A stretch of DNA of 64,000 nucleotides from Sphingomonas hankookensis (GCF_022664465.1 NZ_JAKREV010000005.1:124001-188000), one strand, 5' to 3'; positions 28,101 through 37,789 are shown, counted from the stretch's first letter. Made by a program: numbers and translations. The notes: a model not told the origin generated them from the sequence alone.

Positions 28101-29734
28101 CAGCGGTACGTTCCCATGGTCACGCGCAGCAGCATCGGCTGGGCGGTGAAGTTCAATCCGTAATCGGTCTGGTCGCCGTTCATCACCCGGCGCGCGCGGA
28201 AGCTGCCGTCATCGTTGAGCGTGCCCTCTTCGACCTTGATCAGCATCGCGGTATCGCCCCGCGCCTTGTCGGCCACATCGAAGGTGACGCGCACGTCGGT
28301 GCCGGTGACGAGGAACTGGTCGGGCGCGATCTGCAGCACCGCGGCACCGCCGACCGGCTGCGCGGCGGCGGCGGGCGGTTCGGCCTTCAGCCACGGCGAA
28401 TCCATCGATCCGAACTGCCATTCGCCATATTTGGCCGACACGCGCCACCGGCCCATGACCCTGGTCTGCTCTTCGTCCGGCGCACCCTTGGCCGTGCCCC
28501 AGCCGGGATGGGCATAGGCCATCCGTGCCCAGCCGCGCGCCATCGGTTTCAGGAACCGATATTTGCTGCCGAACGCCTCGAGCGTCGCATCGTCCAGCGT
28601 CACCGCGCCCAGCGGGTGGTTGTAATAGCCGGTCGCATCCATCCCGAACGGCGCCCAGCCGATGCCGCCACGCCCCAGCGTCGGCCACAGGAAGCGCGCG
28701 AAATCGGCGGCGTTGCCCGTTTCCGGCACCAGCAGCGCATTGTCGGTCCGCGCATAATGGTCGAGGAACTTCAGATAGTTCTTCGCATCGCGGGTGTAGA
28801 GGTCAGGTGCCACTGCATCGATGTGCGGCGCCGCGGCCTTCCACACGTCGATCGTCTGCCAATCGGGCCCACCGCTCGCCCCGCCCGACTTGCCCGGCGG
28901 GGCGAACGGATTGCCGACGGCGGCGTTGACGTACATCGGCAGGTTCAGCACCGCCTTCCCCGCCGCGGCGATGCGATCGATATAGCGCCCGGTGTACCAC
29001 GCATTGAACGCCGGCTCGGCATTGTCGCCATAGACCTGGGTCCAGTTGCCGCGCCTGCCGGTCTGCTTCGCCAGTTCGGGCGGCACGTTGCCGGCGAACA
29101 GGCGATTGGCCTCGGGCGAATAGTCGCGCGCCTGCTGGTACACGCCGACCTCGTTCTCCGGCTGGACCATGATGACGCTGTGGTCGGGGTCGTGGTCCTT
29201 AAGGTAGCGCATCAGCGCGACGAACGCCTTGCGGTCGGCCTCGAACGTCGCTTCGCCGTGCGGCGACAGCGCGTAATGCGTCTTGCCCTCCCTGGTCCGC
29301 ATCCGGGGAAAGCGGGCATTGTCGGTCTTGACCCATGCCGGCACATAGCCAGGTGACGTGTTCTTCCACGTCCCGAACCACAGCAGCACCAGCTTCACGC
29401 GATGCGCCCGCGCCTGCGGCAGCAGCGCGTCGAGATAGCTGAAGTCGAACTTGCCCTCGACCGGTTCGATCTGTTCCCACGCCACCGGGATTTCCAGCGT
29501 GTTGGCGTGGAGCCGGTCAACCATCGGCCAGACCTGCGGCAGGACCTCGGGATAGTTGCTCGAATTATTGGCCTGCACGCCCAGCATCAGGAACGGCGCG
29601 CCGTCGACCAGCAGCGCGTGGCGGCCATCCTTCGCGACCAGCTGCGGCAGCGCGCGCTGCGCCATCGCCGCGATCGGCGTCGCGACCATCGCCAGTGCCG
29701 CGCCTGCAACCGCCCATGTGCGCCACGTTGCCAT
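28100..29734 (-). CDS. GH35-type beta-galactosidase with DUF5597-like C-terminus
   Basis: A 544-residue exported enzyme (signal about 1-26, ending AMAQ). The TIM-barrel part shows LEIPVAWEQIEPVEGKFDFS, then IMVQPENEVG with the presumed acid/base Glu and ALLVPETGNA with the presumed nucleophile Glu. The C-terminal beta domain matches the DUF5597 style found after some GH35 barrels. MATWRT at 29734 is preferred over 29806. Its stop shares one base with the GH31 start, so the two are one operon. It probably releases galactose from xyloglucan side chains; other beta-galactosides are possible. Confidence 0.82.
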   Translation of the reverse strand: MATWRTWAVAGAALAMVATPIAAMAQRALPQLVAKDGRHALLVDGAPFLMLGVQANNSSNYPEVLPQVWPMVDRLHANTLEIPVAWEQIEPVEGKFDFSYLDALLPQARAHRVKLVLLWFGTWKNTSPGYVPAWVKTDNARFPRMRTREGKTHYALSPHGEATFEADRKAFVALMRYLKDHDPDHSVIMVQPENEVGVYQQARDYSPEANRLFAGNVPPELAKQTGRRGNWTQVYGDNAEPAFNAWYTGRYIDRIAAAGKAVLNLPMYVNAAVGNPFAPPGKSGGASGGPDWQTIDVWKAAAPHIDAVAPDLYTRDAKNYLKFLDHYARTDNALLVPETGNAADFARFLWPTLGRGGIGWAPFGMDATGYYNHPLGAVTLDDATLEAFGSKYRFLKPMARGWARMAYAHPGWGTAKGAPDEEQTRVMGRWRVSAKYGEWQFGSMDSPWLKAEPPAAAAQPVGGAAVLQIAPDQFLVTGTDVRVTFDVADKARGDTAMLIKVEEGTLNDDGSFRARRVMNGDQTDYGLNFTAQPMLLRVTMGTYR

Positions 29735-29842
29735 ATGCCCCCTTCCTACGTCCGGTCCGCATTTTCCGGCACGCGGTTCGCCCGATGCCGACAGCGTTGT
29801 CACCATTCTTTACCGGGTGTAGCTATGTCATACAAATAATTC

Positions 29843-29854
29843 TTAGCGCTACCA
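29843..29854. promoter_or_regulatory. Possible LacI-type operator between divergent glycosidase genes
   Basis: TTAGCGCTACCA contains the 8-bp palindrome TAGCGCTA and matches half of the TGGTAGCGCTACCA operator pattern of LacI-type sugar regulators in proteobacteria. It lies in the 169-base gap between the GH35 and GH29 starts, 50 bases before the fucosidase ATG. The sequence alone does not name the regulator. Confidence 0.4.
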
Positions 29855-29903
29855 TCGTGCACTTCGGACCGGGATAGCCGGCCGTCATAAGGAGGGGAAT
29901 GGG

Positions 29904-31502
29904 ATGCAACGACGCCAGTTCCTGCGCGGCACCGCCGCGATCGCCGCCGCCGGCCCGGTCGCCGCACAGGCAGCGCCGCTACGCGCCAACTGGTCGTCGC
30001 TCGCCGATGGCTACCGCGTGCCCGACTGGTTCCGCGACGCGAAGTTCGGCATCTGGGCGCATTGGGGGCCGCAATGCGTGCCCGAGGCGGGCGACTGGTA
30101 TGCGCGGCAGATGTACGAACAGGGGCGCGGCCCCTACGACCTGCACCTCCAACGCTATGGCCATCCCGCCGATACCGGCTTCCTTGACATCATCGGCCAG
30201 TGGAAGGCGGAGCGGTGGGACCCCGATGCGCTGGTCAGGCGCTACAAGGCGGCAGGCGCGCGCTACTTCGTCGGCATGGCGTGTCACCACGACAATCTCG
30301 ACCTGTTCGACAGCCCGCATCCGTGGAACAGCACCCGTGTCGGCCCGAAGTGCGACATCGTCGCCGGCTGGCAACGTGCGGCGCGGGCGGAGGGTCTGCG
30401 CTTCGGCGTCAGCAACCATAGCAGCCATGCATGGCACTGGTATCAGGTCGCCTATAATTACGATCCGGAAGGGCCGCGCGCCGGACAGCGTTACGACGCG
30501 GCGCGCCTGACCAAGGTCGATGGCCGGGGCACATGGTGGGACGGGCTCGACCCGCAGGACCTCTATACCGGCGCGACGATGGCCGCACCCGACGGCTTCA
30601 CGACCAAGGCGCAGATGGACGCATGGGCCGGTGCGACCAGCGGGCGGTGGATGGAATTCGCGCCCGCCGCCAACCCGCGCTTCGTCGCCAACTGGCTGGC
30701 GCGGCAAAAGGCGCTGGTCGAGCGCTACGATCCCGACCTCGTCTATTTCGACGATTTTGGCGTGCCGTTCGGTCCCGTCGGGCTGGAGGCGATCGCCCAT
30801 TACTACAACTATGCCGCGAAGCGTACCGGCCGCGCCGACGTAGTGCTGACCGCCAAGCAGCTGACCGCGTTCCAGCGACAGGTGCTGGTCGACGATGTCG
30901 AGCGTGGCTTTTCCGACCGGTTGCGTGCCGAGCCGTGGCAGACCTGCACCTGCATCGGCGAATGGCACTATAACCGCAGGCGGTTCGAGGAGAAGTCCTA
31001 CGTGCCGGCCCGCGCGGTGCTCCAGCGGCTGGCGGATATCGTGTCGAAGAACGGCAATTTGCTGCTGTCGGTGCCGGTGCGCGGCGACGGATCGATCGAC
31101 AGCGAGGAAGAGCGGATCGTCGACCAGATCGGCGCATGGCTGCGCGTCAATGGATCGGCGATCTATGGCACGCGGCCGTGGCGGATGTTCGGCGAAGGGC
31201 CGACCGATCTGGCGGGCGGCATGTTCAACGAAGGGCAGATCGACAAGCTGGGCGCGCGCGATGTGCGGTTCACGACGGGAGGCGGAGCACTGAACGCCAT
31301 TCTGCTCGGCTGGCCGGATGCGCCGGTGACGATCGCGGCGCTGGGTGCGCAGGCGGCGGGGCGGATCGAGCGGGCGACGCTGCTTGGCGGGGGAAGTGTC
31401 GGGATGCAGCGGACGGCGGAGGGGCTGACGCTCACCCTGCCGCCGGCGCCGGCCGGGGCGATGTTGCCGGTGGTGCGGTTGGAGGGGGTGGGGTTGGTGT
31501 AG
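29904..31502 (+). CDS. GH29 alpha-L-fucosidase with Tat signal
   Basis: A 532-residue exported glycosidase that would release L-fucose. The Tat signal RRQFLRGTAAIAAAGPVAAQ is at the N-terminus. The GH29 barrel shows RDAKFGIWAHWGPQCVPEAGDW, the histidine pair ACHHDNLDLFDS, and PDLVYFDDFGVPFGPVG with the presumed nucleophile Asp. SKNGNLLLSVPVRGDGSID is the family's distal block, and a C-terminal beta domain follows. The ATG at 29904 has AAGGAGG 13 bases upstream. Transcribed divergently from the GH35-GH31 operon. Confidence 0.92.
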   Translation: MQRRQFLRGTAAIAAAGPVAAQAAPLRANWSSLADGYRVPDWFRDAKFGIWAHWGPQCVPEAGDWYARQMYEQGRGPYDLHLQRYGHPADTGFLDIIGQWKAERWDPDALVRRYKAAGARYFVGMACHHDNLDLFDSPHPWNSTRVGPKCDIVAGWQRAARAEGLRFGVSNHSSHAWHWYQVAYNYDPEGPRAGQRYDAARLTKVDGRGTWWDGLDPQDLYTGATMAAPDGFTTKAQMDAWAGATSGRWMEFAPAANPRFVANWLARQKALVERYDPDLVYFDDFGVPFGPVGLEAIAHYYNYAAKRTGRADVVLTAKQLTAFQRQVLVDDVERGFSDRLRAEPWQTCTCIGEWHYNRRRFEEKSYVPARAVLQRLADIVSKNGNLLLSVPVRGDGSIDSEEERIVDQIGAWLRVNGSAIYGTRPWRMFGEGPTDLAGGMFNEGQIDKLGARDVRFTTGGGALNAILLGWPDAPVTIAALGAQAAGRIERATLLGGGSVGMQRTAEGLTLTLPPAPAGAMLPVVRLEGVGLV

Positions 31503-31526
31503 CGCCTCCCCTGCCATTGCCGCAAA

Positions 31527-31640
31527 TGTCATTCCAGCCCGCCACAAACGTCATCCCAGCGCAGGCTGGGATCTCCCGGTAACGAAGCACGCGCCTCGCC
31601 GCAGGAGACCCCAGCCTTCGCTGGGGTAACGTTGGGGAAT
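31527..31640. repeat. REP-like paired hairpin repeat
   Basis: CGTCATCCCAGCGCAGGCTG and AGACCCCAGCCTTCGCTGGG in inverted orientation, with a partial extra unit (GTCATTCCAGCCCGCC) in front. It is in the gap between the convergent fucosidase and glutamate dehydrogenase genes. Confidence 0.8.
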
Positions 31641-31661
31641 AGGGGGTCGTCGCGAGCCGGC

Positions 31662-31756
31662 CAACCCGTACCCCCGCGCAGGCGGGGATCCAGGACGACA
31701 ATCGCTAACGCCAGCGACTTTGGCTCTGGATCCCCGCCTGCGCGGGGATACGGAGA
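31662..31756. repeat. Second hairpin repeat (CCCGCGCAGGCGGGGATCCA type)
   Basis: CCCGCGCAGGCGGGGATCCA and its inverted copy TGGATCCCCGCCTGCGCGGG, 42 bases apart, form a long stem. Together with the previous repeat they fill the whole 264-base gap; no gene is seen. Confidence 0.8.
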
Positions 31757-31766
31757 GACGCAGCGA

Positions 31767-34700
31767 TTACCGCGCCAGCAACACCCGCGCCTGACCGGCG
31801 ATCTGCGCCAGCATCGCCGCGCCCGCCACCGGCGCCTGCCGCGCACGGTGGACCAGCGCGGCGAACTGCGCCACGCGGTCGCGGTTCGCCTCCAGCCACT
31901 TCTCGACCGCCGCTTGCGGGTCCTTGCCGGCATTGCGGTTGAGAAAATCGAAGCGCAGCTGCTGGAAATCGCGCGCGAGGCCGGCGATCAGCAACCGCTC
32001 CCACGGATCGCCGGTCTGGATACGCGCCGCCACCGCCTGCGCCCAGTCCAGCCCCAGCGCGAAGCCGAGATGGGTGAACGACTGGGTCAGCTTCGTCTCG
32101 TCGAGCTTCAGACGACGGCCGAGATCGGCGAGGCCGACCGCACCGTCCATCTCGAACAGGCGCACGACCTGTCCGGCAAGGTCCTGCGGTGCGCCGGCAT
32201 CCTGCAACACGCCCGCGATCCGGTCGCGCTGCTGCGCCGCCTCGGCGCGGAGCAGCGAACTGGTCTGCCCGGCAAGGCTCGCCACCCCCTTTTGCAGATG
32301 CGCGACGGCATGCGCCGGAGTGGTCCCCGCCGGGAAGGCGCGCAGCAGGTCGGCGATCTGCGACCGCACGCCGACCGCCACTTCGTCGAGCAACGCGATC
32401 CGCGCGCGTTCCGAAATGTCGGCCACCTCGATCCGGTCGTACAGCGCGTCGATGTCGAACAGCCGCTCGGCCGCGACGAACATCGCCGCGATATCGGCCA
32501 GCGCCTCGCCCTCTTCCTCCGCCAGTTCAAAGACGTGCAGCACGCCCAGCCGGTTGACGATGCGGTTGGCGAGCTTCGTCGCGACGATCTCACCGCGCAA
32601 CCGGTGATCGAGGATCGCCTGTTTTTGCGTCTCCTGCATTTCCTTGGGGAAGGCAGCGAGCAGGTCGCCCGCCATGTCGGGATCGGTCGCGATCGGGGCG
32701 TGCTCGATCGCCTCCTGCAGTGCGAGCTTGACGCTGGCGAGCAGCACCGCCAGTTCGGGCCGGGTCAGGCCCCGCCCGTCCTGCGCACGGCGGACATAGT
32801 CGTCGTTGGCGCTCAGCCCCTCCACCACGCGGTCGAGCTTGCCCGCCGCTTCCAGCATCTCGATGACCCGGACATAGCTCGGCACCGCGACCGGCCCGTC
32901 ATTCTCCATCACCGACAGCGCCAGCGTCTGGAGGCGGTTATCCTCCAGCACCAGATGCGCGACATCGTCGGTCATCCGCGCCAGCAATGCGTTGCGGTCG
33001 TCCTGCGCCAGCCGCCCCTCGATCACCTCGCGGTTGAGCGCAATCTTGATGTTTACCTCGTTATCCGAACAATCGACGCCCGCCGAATTGTCGATGAAGT
33101 CGGTGTTGATCCGACCGCCGCCGGCGCTGAACGCGATGCGCGCCGCCTGCGTCACGCCCAGATTCGCGCCCTCGCCGATCGCTTTCGCGCGCAGCGTCTG
33201 TGCGTCGACACGGATACGGTCATTGGCGGGATCGCCGACGTCGAGATGGCTTTCGGCGCGGTCCTTCACATAGGTGCCGATGCCGCCGAACCAGATCAGG
33301 TCGACGGGGCTGCGCAGGATCGCCGAAATGAGCGCGCTCGGCTCCATTTCCGTCTCGATCACGCCCAGCATCGCCCGGACCGGTTCGCTCAGCGGGATCG
33401 TCTTGGCCGAGCGCGGGAACACGCCGCCGCCTTCCGAAATCAGCGACGGGTCGTAATCGGCCCAGCTCGAGCGCGGCAATGCAAACAACCGGTCGCGCTC
33501 GGTCCAGCTCGCCGCCGCATCGGGCGCGGGGTCGAGGAAGATGTGGCGATGGTCGAACGCCGCCTTCAACCGGATCGCCTTCGACAACAACATCCCGTTG
33601 CCGAACACGTCGCCCGACATGTCGCCGCACCCGACGACGTCGATCGCGTCCGTCTGCACGTCGGTGCCCAGTTCGAGGAAGTGGCGCTGCACCGAAATCC
33701 ACGCACCCTTGGCGGTGATGCCCATCGCCTTGTGGTCGTAGCCGACGCTGCCGCCCGACGCGAACGCATCGCCCAGCCAGAAGCCGCGTTCCAGCGCCAG
33801 CGCGTTGGCGACGTCGCTGAACGTCGCGGTACCCTTGTCCGCCGCGACCACGAAATAGGGGTCTTCACCGTCATGGATCGCGACGCTGGCCGGATGCACG
33901 ACCTTGCCGTCGACGATGTTGTCGGTGATCGACAGCAGCGATCGGATGAAGATGCGGTAGCTTTCCGTCCCTTCCGCGATCCACGCGTCGCGGTTCGACG
34001 GCGCCGGCAGCTGCTTGGGATAGAAGCCGCCCTTCGCGCCGGTCGGCACGATCACCGCGTTCTTGACGCGCTGCGCCTTCATCAGCCCCAGGATTTCGGT
34101 ACGGAAATCGTCGCGTCGGTCGGACCAGCGCAGGCCACCGCGCGCCACCGGCCCGGCACGCAGATGGATGCCCTCAACGCGCGGGCTGTAGACGAACACC
34201 TCGCGCCACGGCAGCGGCTTCGGGAGCCCCGGCACCTTCGCGCTGTCGAGCTTGAACGCCAGCGCTTCGTTGGCGGCGGGCGCAAAGGCGTTGGTGCGCA
34301 GCGTCGCAGCCACCACCCCGCGATAGCTGCGCAGGATGCGGTCGTCGTCGATCGCCGACACCGCGTCCAGCCCCGCCTCGATCGCGGCATCGGCGGCAGC
34401 CACACCCGCCTCGCGGTCCGACCGCGACGGATCATGCGCGGCATTGAACCGCTCGATCAGCGCGGTGGCGACGCCCGGCGCACGGCGCAGCGCATCGACC
34501 ACGGTCGCGAGGCTGTAGCTCACCCCCGTCTGCCGCAGATAGCGGAACCACGCGCGCAGCAGCACGACGGCCGCCGGCGCAATCCCCGCTTCGACGGTCA
34601 GGCGGTTGAAGGCGTCGTTTTCGGCGCGGTTCTCCAGTACCGCCTCGATCGCGCGCTCGACGGTGGCCACGTCGAACTTCGGCGCGGCACCCGATGCGAC

Positions 34701-36380
34701 CGCAACCTCGAAGTCGTGGATGAAGCTCTTTTCGTCATCCTCCAGCCGGGTCGGCAGTTCCTCGATCACGCGGAAACCGAAATTCTCGAACACCGGCACC
34801 GCATCCGACAGCGGCAGCGCGCCGCCGCGGCGATAGACCTTGATCCGCATCCGGTCGCCGCCTTCGGACACGATCCGCACCGATCGCGACGTGGCATCGG
34901 TCAGCGCCGCCACCCGCACGATGTCACGCGCCGCCTCGTCGGGCAGGTTCGAATTGCGATAGTTGGCCGGAAAGGCATTGGCGAAGCGAAGCGCCATCCG
35001 CGTCGCCCCCTCAGGCACCAGCTCGCTCAGCGCGCCCTCAACCGCCGGGCGCCAGCCGCGCACCATGCGTTCGATCCGCTGGTCGAGATCGGCGGCATCG
35101 GGCATCCGCCCGTCCTGCCGCAGGTCGAGGACGTAGCGGATCAGTGCCGCCTCGCCATCCTCCATCGCGATCGACCAGTTCAGGATCGACGCGTTCGACG
35201 CCTGCGCCAGCATGTCGCCGATCGACAGCCGCCGCTGCGTCGTCACATCGTCGCGGCTCAGCCACACGAACGCGAACAGGTGCCGCCCCAGCGCCGACTT
35301 GATCAGCACCAGCCGCGAGCGCGGGCGATCGGCCACCGACATGGCGGTCAGCGCCAGTTGTTCCAGCGATTCGGGGTGGAAGGCGGTGGTCAGGTCGTGC
35401 GGCAGCGTCGAGATCGCGTGGCTGAGCGCCTTGCCGGCATGGCCCGACGGATCGAAACCGAACTTCGCACGCAGCTCGGAAAGGTTACGGCGCAGCACCG
35501 GCACCTCGGCCGGATCGGCCTGCAACGCCGCACTGGTCCACAGCCCGCCATGGATCGACATGCCGGTCACGGTATCGCCGTCGCGGATCGGCACCAGCAC
35601 GAGGTCGATCGGCGCACGGCGGTGGACGGTCGAAATGCAGTTGGACTTCAGCAGCAGCGGCTGGACATTGCCCGCATCGAACCATTCGATCGCCCGCTGC
35701 CGCGACGCATCGGCCAGCAGCGGCACGTCGAGCCGCGCCCGCGACAGCCCCAGCTGCTCGGACACCGTCCCGTCACGCGACCAGCGTTCATGCGCCAGCT
35801 GCGTCAGGTTGCCCGCGACGAACCAGCTCAGCAACGCCGCATCCTCTGCGGTGGCGGCATCGGCGGTCAGCCGCGCGGCATCGGCCTGCATCGCCGCCTG
35901 CATCGCGCGCCAGTCGGTCACGGCAGCGCGGACGTGCTCCAGATTGTGTTCGATCTCGGCGACCAGCGCGTGACGGACGCGCGCATCGGCACGCTCCATC
36001 TCGATATAGATCATCGATTCGCGTCGTCCTTCGCCGGCGATCCCCGTCAGCGTGCCCGCTGCGTCGCGGGTGACCGTGACGACCGGGTGCAGGATGCGGT
36101 CGATCGCGACATCATGCGCCCCGATCGTGCCACCGATCGAATCGACCAGGAACGGCATGTCGTCGTTGACCACCGCCAGCCGCATCCGCCGCTGCTCGCC
36201 CCGCGCCAGCGTCTCCAGCGCGACGCTGACCGTGCCGGGCGAGCGGTGCGCGGCGGTCGCCGCCACGAACTGCGCAGCATCGGCGCGGGCCGCTGCATCC
36301 AGACCTTCGATTTCGCCGGGGAGCGCACTGTCGACCAGCAGCGTTTCCAGGGGGCGGGCGAGCTTGCTTTGCGGAGTCAT
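31767..36380 (-). CDS. gdh: NAD-specific glutamate dehydrogenase, large (180-kDa) type
   Basis: This enzyme deaminates glutamate to 2-oxoglutarate with NAD+ and is the large bacterial form of about 1,500-1,650 residues; here 1,537. The central catalytic part shows GGLRWSDRRDDFRTEILGLM, KNAVIVPTGAKGGFYPKQLP, the VGCGDMSGDVFGNGMLLS nucleotide-binding region and FLDPAPDAAASW. The long N-terminal region (PFLVDSIGGTIGAHDVAIDR) is also typical. MTPQSKLARP at 36380 is preferred to 36416. It is monocistronic, convergent with the fucosidase gene, and 118 bases separate its start from the end of the next gene. Confidence 0.95.
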   Translation of the reverse strand: MTPQSKLARPLETLLVDSALPGEIEGLDAAARADAAQFVAATAAHRSPGTVSVALETLARGEQRRMRLAVVNDDMPFLVDSIGGTIGAHDVAIDRILHPVVTVTRDAAGTLTGIAGEGRRESMIYIEMERADARVRHALVAEIEHNLEHVRAAVTDWRAMQAAMQADAARLTADAATAEDAALLSWFVAGNLTQLAHERWSRDGTVSEQLGLSRARLDVPLLADASRQRAIEWFDAGNVQPLLLKSNCISTVHRRAPIDLVLVPIRDGDTVTGMSIHGGLWTSAALQADPAEVPVLRRNLSELRAKFGFDPSGHAGKALSHAISTLPHDLTTAFHPESLEQLALTAMSVADRPRSRLVLIKSALGRHLFAFVWLSRDDVTTQRRLSIGDMLAQASNASILNWSIAMEDGEAALIRYVLDLRQDGRMPDAADLDQRIERMVRGWRPAVEGALSELVPEGATRMALRFANAFPANYRNSNLPDEAARDIVRVAALTDATSRSVRIVSEGGDRMRIKVYRRGGALPLSDAVPVFENFGFRVIEELPTRLEDDEKSFIHDFEVAVASGAAPKFDVATVERAIEAVLENRAENDAFNRLTVEAGIAPAAVVLLRAWFRYLRQTGVSYSLATVVDALRRAPGVATALIERFNAAHDPSRSDREAGVAAADAAIEAGLDAVSAIDDDRILRSYRGVVAATLRTNAFAPAANEALAFKLDSAKVPGLPKPLPWREVFVYSPRVEGIHLRAGPVARGGLRWSDRRDDFRTEILGLMKAQRVKNAVIVPTGAKGGFYPKQLPAPSNRDAWIAEGTESYRIFIRSLLSITDNIVDGKVVHPASVAIHDGEDPYFVVAADKGTATFSDVANALALERGFWLGDAFASGGSVGYDHKAMGITAKGAWISVQRHFLELGTDVQTDAIDVVGCGDMSGDVFGNGMLLSKAIRLKAAFDHRHIFLDPAPDAAASWTERDRLFALPRSSWADYDPSLISEGGGVFPRSAKTIPLSEPVRAMLGVIETEMEPSALISAILRSPVDLIWFGGIGTYVKDRAESHLDVGDPANDRIRVDAQTLRAKAIGEGANLGVTQAARIAFSAGGGRINTDFIDNSAGVDCSDNEVNIKIALNREVIEGRLAQDDRNALLARMTDDVAHLVLEDNRLQTLALSVMENDGPVAVPSYVRVIEMLEAAGKLDRVVEGLSANDDYVRRAQDGRGLTRPELAVLLASVKLALQEAIEHAPIATDPDMAGDLLAAFPKEMQETQKQAILDHRLRGEIVATKLANRIVNRLGVLHVFELAEEEGEALADIAAMFVAAERLFDIDALYDRIEVADISERARIALLDEVAVGVRSQIADLLRAFPAGTTPAHAVAHLQKGVASLAGQTSSLLRAEAAQQRDRIAGVLQDAGAPQDLAGQVVRLFEMDGAVGLADLGRRLKLDETKLTQSFTHLGFALGLDWAQAVAARIQTGDPWERLLIAGLARDFQQLRFDFLNRNAGKDPQAAVEKWLEANRDRVAQFAALVHRARQAPVAGAAMLAQIAGQARVLLAR

Positions 36381-36499
36381 GGGCGGGGCTATGCGACGGC
36401 TTTCCGGCCGGCTCAACCCTTGTGGCGGTTGCGAACAAAATGTCGCAGTGCGGTAATTATATTACGAACCGGGGATATGCCCGGTTTATCGAATGCACT

Positions 36500-37627
36500 T
36501 CAATGCCCTAGCTGACGCCGTGCCTGTTCCACCATGGCGGGTTCGCCATCGACGCGTCCGACGATCTGCACCGAACCGGCGTCGACCGCCCGCGCCAGCA
36601 ACAGCACATAGTCATTTTCGCCCGCCGCGATCGGTACGGTCACCGGCGGTACGTTCGCTGCCGGGCGGCCGGCGGTACGTTCGATCCATTCGATCAGCTC
36701 GCCTGCACCCACCCCGGCGCGGTGCGCGCGCGCCAGCAGCCGGGCATGGCCGTCATGCTGACTGCCAAAGGTCAGCCGCACCAGCGCATCGACCGGCGCC
36801 CGCGGATCGACGGCGACCCCGGCGCCGACCAGCATCGCGGCATAGCCTGCCGCTTCGCCCTCGCTGGCCAGCAGGAAGTCATAGGCTTCGGCCAGCGCGG
36901 CATGCGTCGCGGCCGACGAATCGCCACTGCCGCGTGCCGACTCGGCCAGCCGGCGGACCTCTACCAGCCGATCGACCAGCGAGCGCGGCGGTGCCGGTTC
37001 GGCCAGCACGGCGCTCGGCCCGTCGGCCCACGCCGCGGCCGGTTCGCTCCGGCGCGGTGCGGCACGGCGCGATTCGGTCAGCTCGGCGGCCAGCTGCGAC
37101 TGGGTGGTGGTATCGACCACTTCCTTCCAGTTGATGACGCCATAGAGATAGTCGATCGTCTCGCCGTCCGACGAGAACGGCATCAGGATGCCGCGATACA
37201 GCATCGGAAACCCGCGATGGCCGACGAATTCGGCCTCGAACCCGATCGGCGCGCGGTTGGCGATGATCTGCAGATAATGGTCGGTCAGCCGCGACAGCAG
37301 CGAGCGCGGCGGCACCTGGCGCAGCCGGACGATCGACGAATCGGTCCCGCTTTCCTCGCGCAGCGCATGGCCGAGGAAACGGATCGTCGCATCCTCATGC
37401 CCCTGCGTACAATCCAGCAGCACGCTGTTCGGCCCGAAATCGGCGATGCCCGCCGGGTCCAGCGCGTCGATCAGCGGGCAGGGCCGCCCGCCCAGTAGCG
37501 ACACCCAGTAATTATAGGCGCGGACATGCATGCGCCGCTCATCGGTACCGACCGCCACGACGTCACCGCCGACGCCTTCGCGATCGTCGCCGCCGGGTTG
37601 CTCGTTCGATCCGCGCACGATGTCCAT
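36500..37627 (-). CDS. PAS-like (PAS_5-type) sensory protein, function unknown
   Basis: A 375-residue soluble protein. Residues about 35-165 (MHVRAYNYWVSLLGGRPCPL, then YLQIIANRAPIGFEAEFVGH and LYRGILMPFSSDGETIDYLY) have the pattern of the alphaproteobacterial PAS_5 domain. The rest is helical and Ala/Arg-rich, with no kinase, GGDEF or HTH domain recognisable. ATG 37627 is selected because AAGGA lies 9 bases upstream; 37657 and 37726 lack such a site. It is the last gene before the tRNA and the accessory region. The ligand and output are unknown. Confidence 0.65.
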   Translation of the reverse strand: MDIVRGSNEQPGGDDREGVGGDVVAVGTDERRMHVRAYNYWVSLLGGRPCPLIDALDPAGIADFGPNSVLLDCTQGHEDATIRFLGHALREESGTDSSIVRLRQVPPRSLLSRLTDHYLQIIANRAPIGFEAEFVGHRGFPMLYRGILMPFSSDGETIDYLYGVINWKEVVDTTTQSQLAAELTESRRAAPRRSEPAAAWADGPSAVLAEPAPPRSLVDRLVEVRRLAESARGSGDSSAATHAALAEAYDFLLASEGEAAGYAAMLVGAGVAVDPRAPVDALVRLTFGSQHDGHARLLARAHRAGVGAGELIEWIERTAGRPAANVPPVTVPIAAGENDYVLLLARAVDAGSVQIVGRVDGEPAMVEQARRQLGH

Positions 37628-37789
37628 AGCTGCATCCTTGTGGGCACTCCGCCCCATGGCGCCGGGTTGTGCACGCGACACGGTAAACGTCCGGTAAAGC
37701 CGCGTGGCCGCGGACGCCGCGCGCAAAGACGCTTGCCACCCGCCCCGCCCACTGGTAAGCGCCCGCCTCCAGACGGCAAGTCCGCCTGC

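Noticed and set aside
4098..31756. The regularly recurring hairpin repeats as a CRISPR array
   Set aside because: They are palindromic pairs scattered singly between genes, with no repeat-spacer periodicity.
31632..36515. A 1627-residue open frame on the plus strand opposite the glutamate dehydrogenase gene
   Set aside because: Same kind of shadow; Arg/Gln/His-rich, no recognisable domain, and it spans REP-like repeats at its start.
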